DNA from: JAICUY01 sp038250515
Lineage (GTDB): Bacteria > Chloroflexota > Limnocylindria > QHBO01
DNA length: 35,301 bases
Direction of reading: 5' to 3'
Assembly (NCBI GenBank): GCA_038250515.1
Contig: JBBSCG010000018.1
Coordinates: 1 to 35,301, forward strand
Each line of letters begins with the position of its first letter. Position 1 is the stretch's first letter. The position numbers and the translations under genes were made by a program. Shown in pieces: positions 24,257 to 32,143 of the stretch. The notes under the pieces are model-generated. The model searched no databases, was not told the origin of the DNA, and worked only from the letters and a program-made list of their open reading frames with translations.

Positions 24257-27046
24257 TCAGGGGGCGGTCGCGGCCGGCTCGTCGAGTAGCTCGGTCCCGA
24301 GCACCGGGCCGATGCTGGCGCTTGACGCGCCATGCTGCCGCCGCTGCAGCTCCTTCCAGACCTCGTTGGCGCGATCGACGCACAGGACCACCACGTCTCC
24401 GCTGGCGCCCATGTCGAGCGCGCGTCGTGAGGCTTCCAGCTCGTCGAGGATCGTCTCCACCTCCTGGCAGCGCGCGCCTGAGGACATGGCCGCGTGGACG
24501 CCCTGCTCGATGAGCGCCGCGGTTGCGCCCGGCGGACGCCCGCGCGGGTTGACATCCTCGCGGACGAGGATGATGTCGAAGTAGCGCGCCGCGACGTTGC
24601 CGATTTCGCGGATGTCCTCGTCCCGGCGATCACCGGCCGTGGCCACGACGCCGATTCGCCGGCCGTTGATGAGCGGCAGTCGGCCGCCCGGCGTGGGCTT
24701 GGCGAGCGCGTCAACGAACTGGCCAAGGGCGGCCACCGCGGGCGGGTTGTGCGCGTAGTCGACGATCACCCGGTAGCCGTCGAGCTCGAACATGTTCAGG
24801 CGTCCGGGGGCCATGAAGTAGCTCGTCGTGAAGGTGCGCAGCCCCTGGCGAATGTCATGGAGATGAGCGCCCGCCGCCCAGGTGGCGGCGATCGCGGCGA
24901 GCGCGTTCTGCACGTTCATCCGCGCACGGCCCTCGAACGTCGCGGGCAGCAGGTGCGTCCAGACCAGCGGCATCGACTTGCGACCCTGGCGCAGCACGAT
25001 CATCTCGCCGTTGGTGCCCGGCTCGAGGGTCACGGCACGGCGTCCACGCGACGACTGGCGTCGGATGATCTCGTTCTTGGGATCCATCGAAAAATAGATG
25101 ACCGATCCGGAGCAGTGGCGCGCCATCGCCGCCACGAGCGGGTCGTCGGCGTTGAGCACTGCCACGCCGTCGCGGGGCACGGCTTCGACGACCACCTGCT
25201 TTACGCCGGCGAGCTGCTTGAGCGAGGTGATGCCGCCGAGGCCGAGGTGGTCGCCGGTCACATTCAGCACTACGCCGACGTCGTTGCGCTGGTAGCCCAG
25301 GCCCTCACGCAGGATGCCTCCACGCGCAACCTCGAAGACGGCGAAGTCGACGGTCGGATTCTGGAGCACGGTCGATGCCGAGCGCGGCCCGCTGCGGTCA
25401 CCGCGTCGCACCACCCGCCCGTCGACGAAGATCCCGTCGGTCGAGGTCATGCCGACCTTGTGACCAAGCCCCTTCATGATGTGCGCGATCATCCGCGCGG
25501 TCGTGGTCTTGCCGTTCGTTCCGGTGACCGCCACGATCGGGATGCGCGAATCGCTCCCCGGCGGGAAGAGCAGGTCGATCACCGGCTTGGCGACGTACTG
25601 TGGCTCGCCTTCCGTCGGGTGGGTGTGCATTCGGAAGCCGGGTGCCGCGTTGACCTCCACTATTCCGCCGCCCGTCTCACCGATCGGGAGTGACACGTCG
25701 GGGCAGATGAGGTCAATCCCGGCGATGTCGAGCCCGACCATCTGGGCCGCCAGCTCGACGATCTCCGCATTGTCGGGGTGGACCTCATCGGTGCGGTCGA
25801 TGCTGATGCCGCCGGTGCTCATGTTGCCGGTTCGCTTGAGATAGACACGTCTGCCGCGGGGCGGCACGTCGCTCAGCTCGAAGCCCTGCTCCCGCGCGTA
25901 GAGCACCGATTCATCGTCGACTTTGATGCGCGTCAGCACCCGTTCGTGACCGATGCCGCGCCGGGGGTCGGCATTGACCAGCTCGACCAGCGCCCCCAAC
26001 GAGTGCTTGCCATCGCCCTCGACGTGGGCCGGAACGCGCTGCGCCACCGCGCGCAGCACGCCACCGATGACCAGGCAGCGATAGTCGCTACCGGTGAGGA
26101 AGCTCTCGACCACGACGATGCCGTTGCGCGACTGGCCCCGGGCGATGCCGTATGCCGCGCGCACCGCTGCCTCGTCGGTGAGGTTGAGCATGACGCCGCG
26201 GCCATGATTGCCGTCGACCGGCTTGACGGCGACGGGGTGCCCGATGGTTGCCGCCGCGCGGACCGCCTCATCCTCGTTGCGGACTATCTCGCTGCGCGGC
26301 ACCGGCACGCCGGTGCTCGCCAGCAGCCGGTTGGTGAGCTTCTTGTCGCTGGCGATGTCGACGCCCAGCGATGACGTCAGGGAGGTCATGGTCGCGCGAA
26401 TCCGCTTCTGATGCACCCCGTAGCCGAGCTGCACCAGGGATTGCTCGTTGAGCCGGATGGCGGGGATGTCGCGCATCGCGGCCTCGTCGAGGATGGCCTG
26501 CGTCGACGGGCCGAAGGCCGCTCGCTCGGCCAGCAGGATGAGGCGCTCCAGCTCGTCGGCGAAGTCGAACGAATCGTCCGGCTCGATGAGGTGGTTGACG
26601 AGGCGGACCGCAAGGCGCCCGGCGGCGAGACCAACGCTCTCCTCGGCGTAGGCGTAGACCACGTGGTAGCGGCCCGGCTCGCCCGTCCCGCGGGTCTTGC
26701 CGCGGCCGACCTCGGTGCCGGCCTCGCGCTGGAGCTGCAGCGCGATGTGCTCGGCGACGTGGCCAACCCAGGTTCCCTCGCGGAGGCGCTTCTCGAAGCC
26801 GCCGGGCTTGCCGGTCGAGCAGCTGTGCCGTCGGACGGCGGGCAGCAGGTCAAGCAGGCCCTCCACGAAGCCGGTGAGCGTGTTCGACGGAAAGGCTTCG
26901 AGGACGCCCAGGTCGACGATCAGCTTGATGGCGAGGTCATAGCTCCAGTAGCTCGGCCCGCGGTAGACGCGCGTCTCCAGGATGCGCAGCGTGCCGGACG
27001 GCTGCGGCTGGTGCGGGTTGTGGGCAACGTTGGCCGTCCGCGTCAT
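24257..27046 (-). CDS. cphA: Cyanophycin synthetase
   Basis: This 929-residue enzyme polymerises Asp and Arg into multi-L-arginyl-poly-L-aspartate without a ribosome. The domains are the N domain (residues 1-160, with RILETRVYRGPSYWS), an ATP-grasp domain that adds Asp (about 220-490, with VAVKPVDGNHGRGV, HVEGDGKHS, GIDLICPD and VEVNAAPGFRMH), and a Mur-ligase-like domain that adds Arg (P-loop VTGTNGKTTTAR at 507-518, EVARGGILREGLGY, NVTGDHLGLGG, DYAHNPPA). Length fits the family. The start overlaps the cyanophycinase stop (ATGA) and follows a GAGGAGG ribosome site, so synthesis and degradation genes are one operon with cyanophycinase first. Confidence 0.95.
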   Translation of the reverse strand: MTRTANVAHNPHQPQPSGTLRILETRVYRGPSYWSYDLAIKLIVDLGVLEAFPSNTLTGFVEGLLDLLPAVRRHSCSTGKPGGFEKRLREGTWVGHVAEHIALQLQREAGTEVGRGKTRGTGEPGRYHVVYAYAEESVGLAAGRLAVRLVNHLIEPDDSFDFADELERLILLAERAAFGPSTQAILDEAAMRDIPAIRLNEQSLVQLGYGVHQKRIRATMTSLTSSLGVDIASDKKLTNRLLASTGVPVPRSEIVRNEDEAVRAAATIGHPVAVKPVDGNHGRGVMLNLTDEAAVRAAYGIARGQSRNGIVVVESFLTGSDYRCLVIGGVLRAVAQRVPAHVEGDGKHSLGALVELVNADPRRGIGHERVLTRIKVDDESVLYAREQGFELSDVPPRGRRVYLKRTGNMSTGGISIDRTDEVHPDNAEIVELAAQMVGLDIAGIDLICPDVSLPIGETGGGIVEVNAAPGFRMHTHPTEGEPQYVAKPVIDLLFPPGSDSRIPIVAVTGTNGKTTTARMIAHIMKGLGHKVGMTSTDGIFVDGRVVRRGDRSGPRSASTVLQNPTVDFAVFEVARGGILREGLGYQRNDVGVVLNVTGDHLGLGGITSLKQLAGVKQVVVEAVPRDGVAVLNADDPLVAAMARHCSGSVIYFSMDPKNEIIRRQSSRGRRAVTLEPGTNGEMIVLRQGRKSMPLVWTHLLPATFEGRARMNVQNALAAIAATWAAGAHLHDIRQGLRTFTTSYFMAPGRLNMFELDGYRVIVDYAHNPPAVAALGQFVDALAKPTPGGRLPLINGRRIGVVATAGDRRDEDIREIGNVAARYFDIILVREDVNPRGRPPGATAALIEQGVHAAMSSGARCQEVETILDELEASRRALDMGASGDVVVLCVDRANEVWKELQRRQHGASSASIGPVLGTELLDEPAATAP

Positions 27047-28020
27047 TCGCTCGCCTCCTCGGCTCTTCGTGCCCGCAGCGCGCGGCGTCGTGATCGTTCC
27101 GGCGCCGTGTCGTCGGCGCCCTCGGCCGCAATCCGCTGGATGAGGCGTCGCGTGCGGTTTCCGGCCGTGCGCACCGAGGCGAGCTCGCGCTCGCTGGCGC
27201 TCACCGCTCGGAGTGGCGCGAGCAGGCTCCGGCGACGCAGGTCGAATCGGTATCCGGACGACAGCGAATGCAGGATCACGCCACTGACCATCATCGGCCG
27301 ATGCCGCTTCACCTCGTAGGCATCGGTCTGCAGCCTGGCGGGATCCAGAATGGTGACCGATCCCTTGCCGATGACTTCAAGCACGCCACCGGGGCCGACC
27401 AGGCCGGCGGTGTCCTCGTCCAGGCCGATGCCCAGCAGTGCGGGCGATTGGGCGACCAGCGCCAGCAGACGGCCGATGCGGTTGCGCTGCTCGAAATGCT
27501 GATCGATCAGCACGCCGGGCAGCAGCCCCAGGCCGGCGCTCATCTGGGTCATGCGCTGCTTGGGAGTTGCCCCGCCGGTGCCGAAGGCGACCATGTGGCT
27601 GCCGAGCGCCGACGCTCCGGCGCTTGTGCCGGCGACGATCGCTCCGGCCCGATGCCGCTCCGCGAGCAACCGCCCCAGGCGGGTGCCGGCGATCACGCTC
27701 GACAGGCGTAACTGGTTGCCGCCGGTGAGGAAGATTCCGGTCGCGTCGTCGAGCGTGGAGGCCACGGCGGCGTCGTCGGCATCGTCGCGCGTCAGCGGGC
27801 GCAGGCCGCGGACGTCGGGCACGCCCATCGCGCGGAAGAGCGAGAGGTAGAGCTCGGTGGCTTCATCACCCAGCGACGAGGCGGTCGAGATCACGGCGAT
27901 GTGACCCTCGGCACCACCGGCCAACGAGACGAATCGCGACAGGATCTGTCGCTGGCGCAGCTTGTCCTCCGCGCCGCCGATCATGAGCAGGTGTCCCACG
28001 CGGCTGGAGGTGGCGGCCAT
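27043..28020 (-). CDS. cphB: Cyanophycinase (peptidase family S51)
   Basis: This 325-residue serine exopeptidase cleaves cyanophycin to beta-Asp-Arg dipeptides. The nucleophile elbow is VAGTSAGASAL; HLLMIGGAEDK, FLTGGNQLRL, and DQHFEQRNRIGRLL (catalytic His) follow the family. Arg-rich C-terminal residues beyond RFDLRRRSLL extend the usual length by about 45. The start at 28020 (AATSSRVGHLL) is preferred over the ATG four codons earlier because a TATGCT -10 hexamer (28028-28033) lies exactly seven bases upstream. No signal peptide is seen, so it is the intracellular type. It leads the cphB-cphA operon and diverges from the J-domain gene. Confidence 0.92.
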   Translation of the reverse strand: MAATSSRVGHLLMIGGAEDKLRQRQILSRFVSLAGGAEGHIAVISTASSLGDEATELYLSLFRAMGVPDVRGLRPLTRDDADDAAVASTLDDATGIFLTGGNQLRLSSVIAGTRLGRLLAERHRAGAIVAGTSAGASALGSHMVAFGTGGATPKQRMTQMSAGLGLLPGVLIDQHFEQRNRIGRLLALVAQSPALLGIGLDEDTAGLVGPGGVLEVIGKGSVTILDPARLQTDAYEVKRHRPMMVSGVILHSLSSGYRFDLRRRSLLAPLRAVSASERELASVRTAGNRTRRLIQRIAAEGADDTAPERSRRRALRARRAEEASE

Positions 28021-28027
28021 GCGTCGC

Positions 28028-28033
28028 AGCATA
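28028..28033 (-). promoter_or_regulatory. -10 element of cphB-cphA, leaderless start
   Basis: The minus strand reads TATGCT, seven bases, ATG at 28020. It abuts the hairpin palindrome at 28034-28049. It also decides the start: the alternative ATG at 28032 would overlap this hexamer. Confidence 0.55.
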
Positions 28034-28049
28034 CCGGCTTTCGAGCCGG
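28034..28049. promoter_or_regulatory. Perfect palindrome with TTCG loop between divergent promoters
   Basis: CCGGCT and AGCCGG are perfect arms around TTCG. The site lies between the -10 elements of cphB (28028-28033) and the J-domain gene (28063-28068), covering where -35 contacts would fall on both. It may be an operator shared by the two operons, or the tip of a hairpin in neither transcript, because both appear leaderless. Confidence 0.45.
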
Positions 28050-28062
28050 CCAGAACGGGCGC

Positions 28063-28068
28063 TAGACT
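28063..28068 (+). promoter_or_regulatory. -10 element of the J-domain/kinase operon, leaderless start
   Basis: TAGACT, seven bases, ATG at 28076. No ribosome site is present. The layout mirrors that of the divergent cphB. Confidence 0.55.
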
Positions 28069-28075
28069 CCATCGG

Positions 28076-29269
28076 ATGGCGTTCAGAACCGCGGCCGATC
28101 CGATCCGCGTTGAGCGACGGGACTTCTACGCCGTCCTCGGCGCCGACCCGTCCGCGACCTCGACCGAGCTGCGCGCTGCGTTCCGCGAGGCAGTGCTGCG
28201 CCACCACCCCGACCGCAGCGCCTCGTCCGAGCTCGCCACGCGACGGACATCCATTCTCAACCGCGCCTGGGCCGAGCTGCGCGACCCGCTTCGCCGGCTC
28301 CATTACGACCGCACCCTCGAAAACGGCAACGCCACCACGCTCGAGTGGCCTCTCGAGGAGCACGAGATCCCGGCTCCGATGCGTAGGCGTCGGCTGGAGC
28401 CATCGCGGCCGAGTCGCTGGCACCAGCCGCAGTGGCGCAGCGTCGCGGGCTTTCGCGTTCCGGCCGAGGTGTTCCTCGCCGGACCGGCCGCACAGGATCG
28501 CTGGATCGTCGAGAACCATATCGGCGGTGAGGACTGGCGCGAGCATGCTCAGCTGTACTGGCTGCGGTTCGCCGCCAACCACTATCGCGAGCGAGGCCGG
28601 CTCGACGACTGGCTTGGTGCCCTCGAGCGGCTGGTGAGCCTCGACCCGAGCCACGAAACCCTTGTCCGCGCGCCACTGCGCGAGGCCTATGCGCTGACCG
28701 GCCAGCGACTGCGCGGCGCGGCCTTCCTGCGCGGCGTGCTGGATCGCTATGCCGAGGGCTCGACCGCTCGACGCTGGCTTGAGCGCGAGCTGCGTGCGCT
28801 CCTCGCCGAGTTCCGCGACGCGCACGTCCGTCGCGGCCCGGTTGCGGAACGAGCGGAGAACGCGGAGCTGCTGCTCAACTACCTCGAGGCGCTCGACATG
28901 TCGCCGGCCTTCTCGGACGTGCGCGCCGCGATTCTTGCGCATCGGCGCGCCGGGCATGCCGGTCGCGCCTCGGAGCTCCTCGACCGCGCTGCCGGTGAGC
29001 CGCCGACGCTGGCCGGTCGCTGGTTCAGTCTGGTGCAGCTGCTCACCGAGGTCGGCCAGCTGGACCGCGCATCACAGCTGCTGGCCGAGATCGCGCGTGG
29101 CGAGCATCCCGAGGCGCTCGATCGCCGCCGGATCGGCGGTGACCCGGTGCGTCGCATCTCGGCGGCCCGACGTCGCCTGGCCCGGGCGCGGGAGCGGGCG
29201 GCCGCCGGCGAGCCGCGTCGGGCGGCAGCCCGCAGCACCGGTCAGGCGGCAGCCCGCAGCACCGCGTAA
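28076..29269 (+). CDS. J-domain protein with C-terminal helical (TPR-like) repeats
   Basis: This 397-residue protein has an N-terminal J domain (about residues 16-80: DFYAVLGADPSATSTELRAA, the HPD tripeptide in LRHHPDRS, and LHYDRTL), which would stimulate an Hsp70 ATPase. The rest lacks the Gly/Phe and zinc-finger regions of DnaJ and instead is a helical region with TPR-like pairs (WLGALERLVSLDPSHETL, ELLDRAAGEPPTLAG, LDRASQLLAEIARG). It ends in a basic Ala/Arg tail coded by a direct repeat. The start at 28076 is set by the leaderless promoter. Its stop overlaps the kinase start (TAATG). It may be a chaperone adaptor or scaffold; its partner is unknown. Confidence 0.85.
   Translation: MAFRTAADPIRVERRDFYAVLGADPSATSTELRAAFREAVLRHHPDRSASSELATRRTSILNRAWAELRDPLRRLHYDRTLENGNATTLEWPLEEHEIPAPMRRRRLEPSRPSRWHQPQWRSVAGFRVPAEVFLAGPAAQDRWIVENHIGGEDWREHAQLYWLRFAANHYRERGRLDDWLGALERLVSLDPSHETLVRAPLREAYALTGQRLRGAAFLRGVLDRYAEGSTARRWLERELRALLAEFRDAHVRRGPVAERAENAELLLNYLEALDMSPAFSDVRAAILAHRRAGHAGRASELLDRAAGEPPTLAGRWFSLVQLLTEVGQLDRASQLLAEIARGEHPEALDRRRIGGDPVRRISAARRRLARARERAAAGEPRRAAARSTGQAAARSTA
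29221..29264 (+). repeat. 20-bp direct repeat in the tail of the J-domain gene
   Basis: GGCGGCAGCCCGCAGCACCG occurs twice (29221-29240 and 29245-29264) separated by GTCA, giving a 24-base period that encodes the repeated AAARST tail. In-frame duplication. Confidence 0.9.
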
Positions 29270-30801
29270 TGCTAGGCTTCGAGCCTCCGCAGCGGGACGA
29301 ACGAGTGGGTCTACTACGACCAGGGCGCAGTGCCGTCCTCGGCGGGTTGATCGGCGCCGGGAGCGCCATCGTCTCCACGCTGCTGGCAACCCTCTTCACC
29401 GAGCTGGTGCCGTTCACCGGTGTGCTCATTCTGATGGTCGCGCTGGTCGGCCTGGGGCTCGGTGCCGCGGCCGCGGCGTATGCCTATGCCTGCGCTGGCG
29501 TGGTGGTCATCGTGCTCACGCTGCTTCCCCAGGAGCACGTGGCGATCGGCGTCGACGATGCCATCCGCCTCATCTCCTTCATCCTCGGATCGCCGATCGT
29601 GGTCCTCATGGCGTTGCGCGTTGAGCGCACCGCGCACACGACCGCGCGGGCCCGCGACGTGAGCGCGGCCGCCGAGCGTCGCGCCCTCGCCGAAGGGAAG
29701 GCGGCGGAGCGCGCCCGGCGCCAGCTGGATGCGGCGCTGGTCGCCGCGGAGCGCGAACGGGCGCGCCTGCAGGAAGTGGCTGAGGCGATCCCCGAGCCGC
29801 TGATGGTCTACGACGCCAACGGCCAGGGAACGTATGGCAACCGCGCTGCGCTGCGCGTCTTCGGCCGCAGCTTCTTCGAGCGCCCGCTCGACGAATGGGC
29901 GGCCTCGGCCGAGCCGCGTGACGAGGCCGGCAATCGGCTGGTCCGCGAGGACTGGCCGCAGCTTCGCGCGCAATCTCAGCCGCTGCGCCGCCGCATGAGC
30001 GTGCGCCTGCCGATGTCGGGACGTGACCTGATCGTCGACGTCGAGGGCACGCCCATCCCCGGCGGCGGCTGCGTCCTGCTGATGCGTGACGTCGGAAAGG
30101 AGGAGGACGAGCGGCGGCGGCTGTCGCGCTTCGCCAGCTTTGTGGCCCACGAGCTGCGCAACCCGCTGGCCGTCGCCAAGGCACGCATCGAGCTGTCGCA
30201 GCGTGACCAGGCCGCAACCGATGGGCGCAGCGCTCACTCGCGCCGCGCGCTTGAGTCGGTCGACGCCGCGATCGGCATTCTCGAACGGCTCGAGCTTTTC
30301 TCGCGCGCCGATGCCGGACAGGTGGAGGCGCGCCACGAGCGCTTTGAGCTGGCCGCCGCCCTCGAGTCCGCGCTGGAGCGCCTGCGCGCGCGGGGGAGCG
30401 AACGCGAGGTGGTCTTCCGCATGCGCGCCCGTCCGCTGGTGATCGGCGATCGGCATTTCGCCGAGCAGGCGATCACCAACCTGCTGATCAACGCCGATCG
30501 CTACTCCACTCCGGGCGCGCCCATCAGGGTCGAGGTCGGCGGCACGGGCATCGTCACGGTGCGAATCATCGATGACGGCCCGGGCGTTACCGACGAGACA
30601 GCGGAGCATCTGTTCCGCGACCGGGTGACCGCCGGACACGGACTGGGCCTCGGCCTGTACCTGGTCAACGCGCTCATGCAGGCACAGGGTGGATCCGTGG
30701 AGCTCGAGCAACGCCGGCCGAAGGCAATTTTTACGCTGCGCTGGCCGCGCGCCGCTCGCGAGAGGGCGGAGCCAGCGGCCGCTGCTACTCCGCAGGAATG
30801 A
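29269..30801 (+). CDS. Membrane sensor histidine kinase with PAS-like domain
   Basis: This 510-residue kinase has a four-helix membrane domain (about residues 20-117) resembling the DUF4118 region of KdpD, a coiled coil rich in Ala/Glu/Arg (120-170), a PAS-like domain (170-275), and a HisKA/HATPase core: H-box FVAHELRNPLA (phospho-His about 294), N-box ITNLLINADRYS, G1 IIDDGPGV and G2 GHGLGLGLYLVNALM. No response regulator is adjacent, so it is an orphan. It is translationally coupled to the J-domain gene. Its 3-prime end overlaps that of the convergent M16 gene by 17 bases. The signal is unknown. Confidence 0.92.
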   Translation: MLGFEPPQRDERVGLLRPGRSAVLGGLIGAGSAIVSTLLATLFTELVPFTGVLILMVALVGLGLGAAAAAYAYACAGVVVIVLTLLPQEHVAIGVDDAIRLISFILGSPIVVLMALRVERTAHTTARARDVSAAAERRALAEGKAAERARRQLDAALVAAERERARLQEVAEAIPEPLMVYDANGQGTYGNRAALRVFGRSFFERPLDEWAASAEPRDEAGNRLVREDWPQLRAQSQPLRRRMSVRLPMSGRDLIVDVEGTPIPGGGCVLLMRDVGKEEDERRRLSRFASFVAHELRNPLAVAKARIELSQRDQAATDGRSAHSRRALESVDAAIGILERLELFSRADAGQVEARHERFELAAALESALERLRARGSEREVVFRMRARPLVIGDRHFAEQAITNLLINADRYSTPGAPIRVEVGGTGIVTVRIIDDGPGVTDETAEHLFRDRVTAGHGLGLGLYLVNALMQAQGGSVELEQRRPKAIFTLRWPRAARERAEPAAAATPQE

Positions 30802-32143
30802 TCTCCAGCGGTCCGAAGCCCGCCTCGTCCAGATCGTCCCGCAGCGTCGACGCATCGCCGCTGAGCAGGATCAGCAGCTCATCGGGCCGGATCAATGCGC
30901 CGGCGACCGCGTGGGTATCTTCAGGCATCACCGCCTCGATCCTGCCGCGGTAGGACTGCCAGTAGTCGTCCTCCAGCCCGTAGATCGCCAGCGGCTCGAT
31001 CGCCGCCGCCACCCCGCCGGTCGTCTCGAAGCGCAGCGGGAAGACGCCCACCAGGTAGTCCTTGACCTCCTGCAGCTCGGCCTGCTCCGGGGCTGTCGCT
31101 CGAATGCCGTCGAGCTGGGCGAGCAGCTCACGGATGGCAGGGACGGTCACCTCGGTCTGCACCGCGGCGCGGGCCGCGAACGGGCCGGCGGCGCGCCGCG
31201 TGTCGAAGGCCGCGTGCGCGCCGTATGTGTAGCCAAGCTCCTCGCGCAATCGCATGTTCAGGCGCGAGCCGAACACGCCGCCGAGCAGCGCGGCCATCAC
31301 CGACGCAGCGAAGTAGCGCGGGTCGTAGCGATCGATGCCGACGTGGCCGACGCGGAGCTCGCTCTGGACGGATCCGGGCCGATCGACCAGCACCACCCGT
31401 CGGTCACCGGCCGGCTCCGGGGAGATGGTGCGATGTCCGGGGCTCTCGCCGCTCCAGTCGCCGAGGTGCTTTTCGGCGGCGTGCAGCACGGCGTCGCGTT
31501 CGAAGGCGCCGGCGACGATCAGGTGCGCGCCGCCCGGTAGGTAGTGCGCGCGGTGGAACTCGCTGACGTCGTCACGGGTGAGGGCGGTGACCGTCTCCGG
31601 CGTTCCGGCCGCGGCGCGTCGGTAGGGCACCGTCGCGGCGTAGAGATGGGCCAGGAACATCTCGTCGGCGAGACGGCCCGGATCCGCACGCGACTGCAGG
31701 ATGTCGGCGAGGCGCTCGGCCTTGAGCCGCTCGAACTCGGCGGGGTCGAAGCGCGGCTGACGCACCATCTCGGCGAGCAGGGCCAGGCCCTCGGCGAGAT
31801 GCTGCGGCAGCGACTGGAAGGCGGCCCGAGCGCTGTCCCAGCTCGACTCGCTGCTGACCTCGATACCGAGCCGCTCGGTTGCCTCAGCGAACGTGGCGGC
31901 GTCGAGCCGCTGCGTGCCCGTGACCAGCAGTTGCGCGGTGAGCGCCGCCACGCCGCCGTGTGGCTCGTCCTCGGCGGCGGCCCCCGCGTCGAAAAGCAGA
32001 TGCACGTTCGTGACGCCGCTGTCGCTGAGCGGCACGAGCCAGATCGTCAGCCCGTTCGAAAGATTCTGTCGCTCGAATTCGGGGAAGGTGTAGGGGCGCG
32101 GCGTGGTCGATGCCGGACGATTTGGATTGGCTGCGCGGGTCAT
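30785..32143 (-). CDS. M16 family peptidase-like protein, non-catalytic partner
   Basis: This 452-residue protein of the pitrilysin/processing-peptidase family lacks the zinc motif: where HxxEH should be, the sequence reads GGVAALTAQLL. It keeps the C-terminal-half sequence SRLNMRLREELGYTYGAHA, whose Arg-Tyr pair completes the active site of the catalytic partner in M16B heterodimers. The start overlaps the stop of the catalytic gene (ATGA). The two therefore most likely form a heterodimeric zinc protease with no export signal. It converges on and overlaps the histidine kinase gene. Confidence 0.9.
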   Translation of the reverse strand: MTRAANPNRPASTTPRPYTFPEFERQNLSNGLTIWLVPLSDSGVTNVHLLFDAGAAAEDEPHGGVAALTAQLLVTGTQRLDAATFAEATERLGIEVSSESSWDSARAAFQSLPQHLAEGLALLAEMVRQPRFDPAEFERLKAERLADILQSRADPGRLADEMFLAHLYAATVPYRRAAAGTPETVTALTRDDVSEFHRAHYLPGGAHLIVAGAFERDAVLHAAEKHLGDWSGESPGHRTISPEPAGDRRVVLVDRPGSVQSELRVGHVGIDRYDPRYFAASVMAALLGGVFGSRLNMRLREELGYTYGAHAAFDTRRAAGPFAARAAVQTEVTVPAIRELLAQLDGIRATAPEQAELQEVKDYLVGVFPLRFETTGGVAAAIEPLAIYGLEDDYWQSYRGRIEAVMPEDTHAVAGALIRPDELLILLSGDASTLRDDLDEAGFGPLEIIPAE

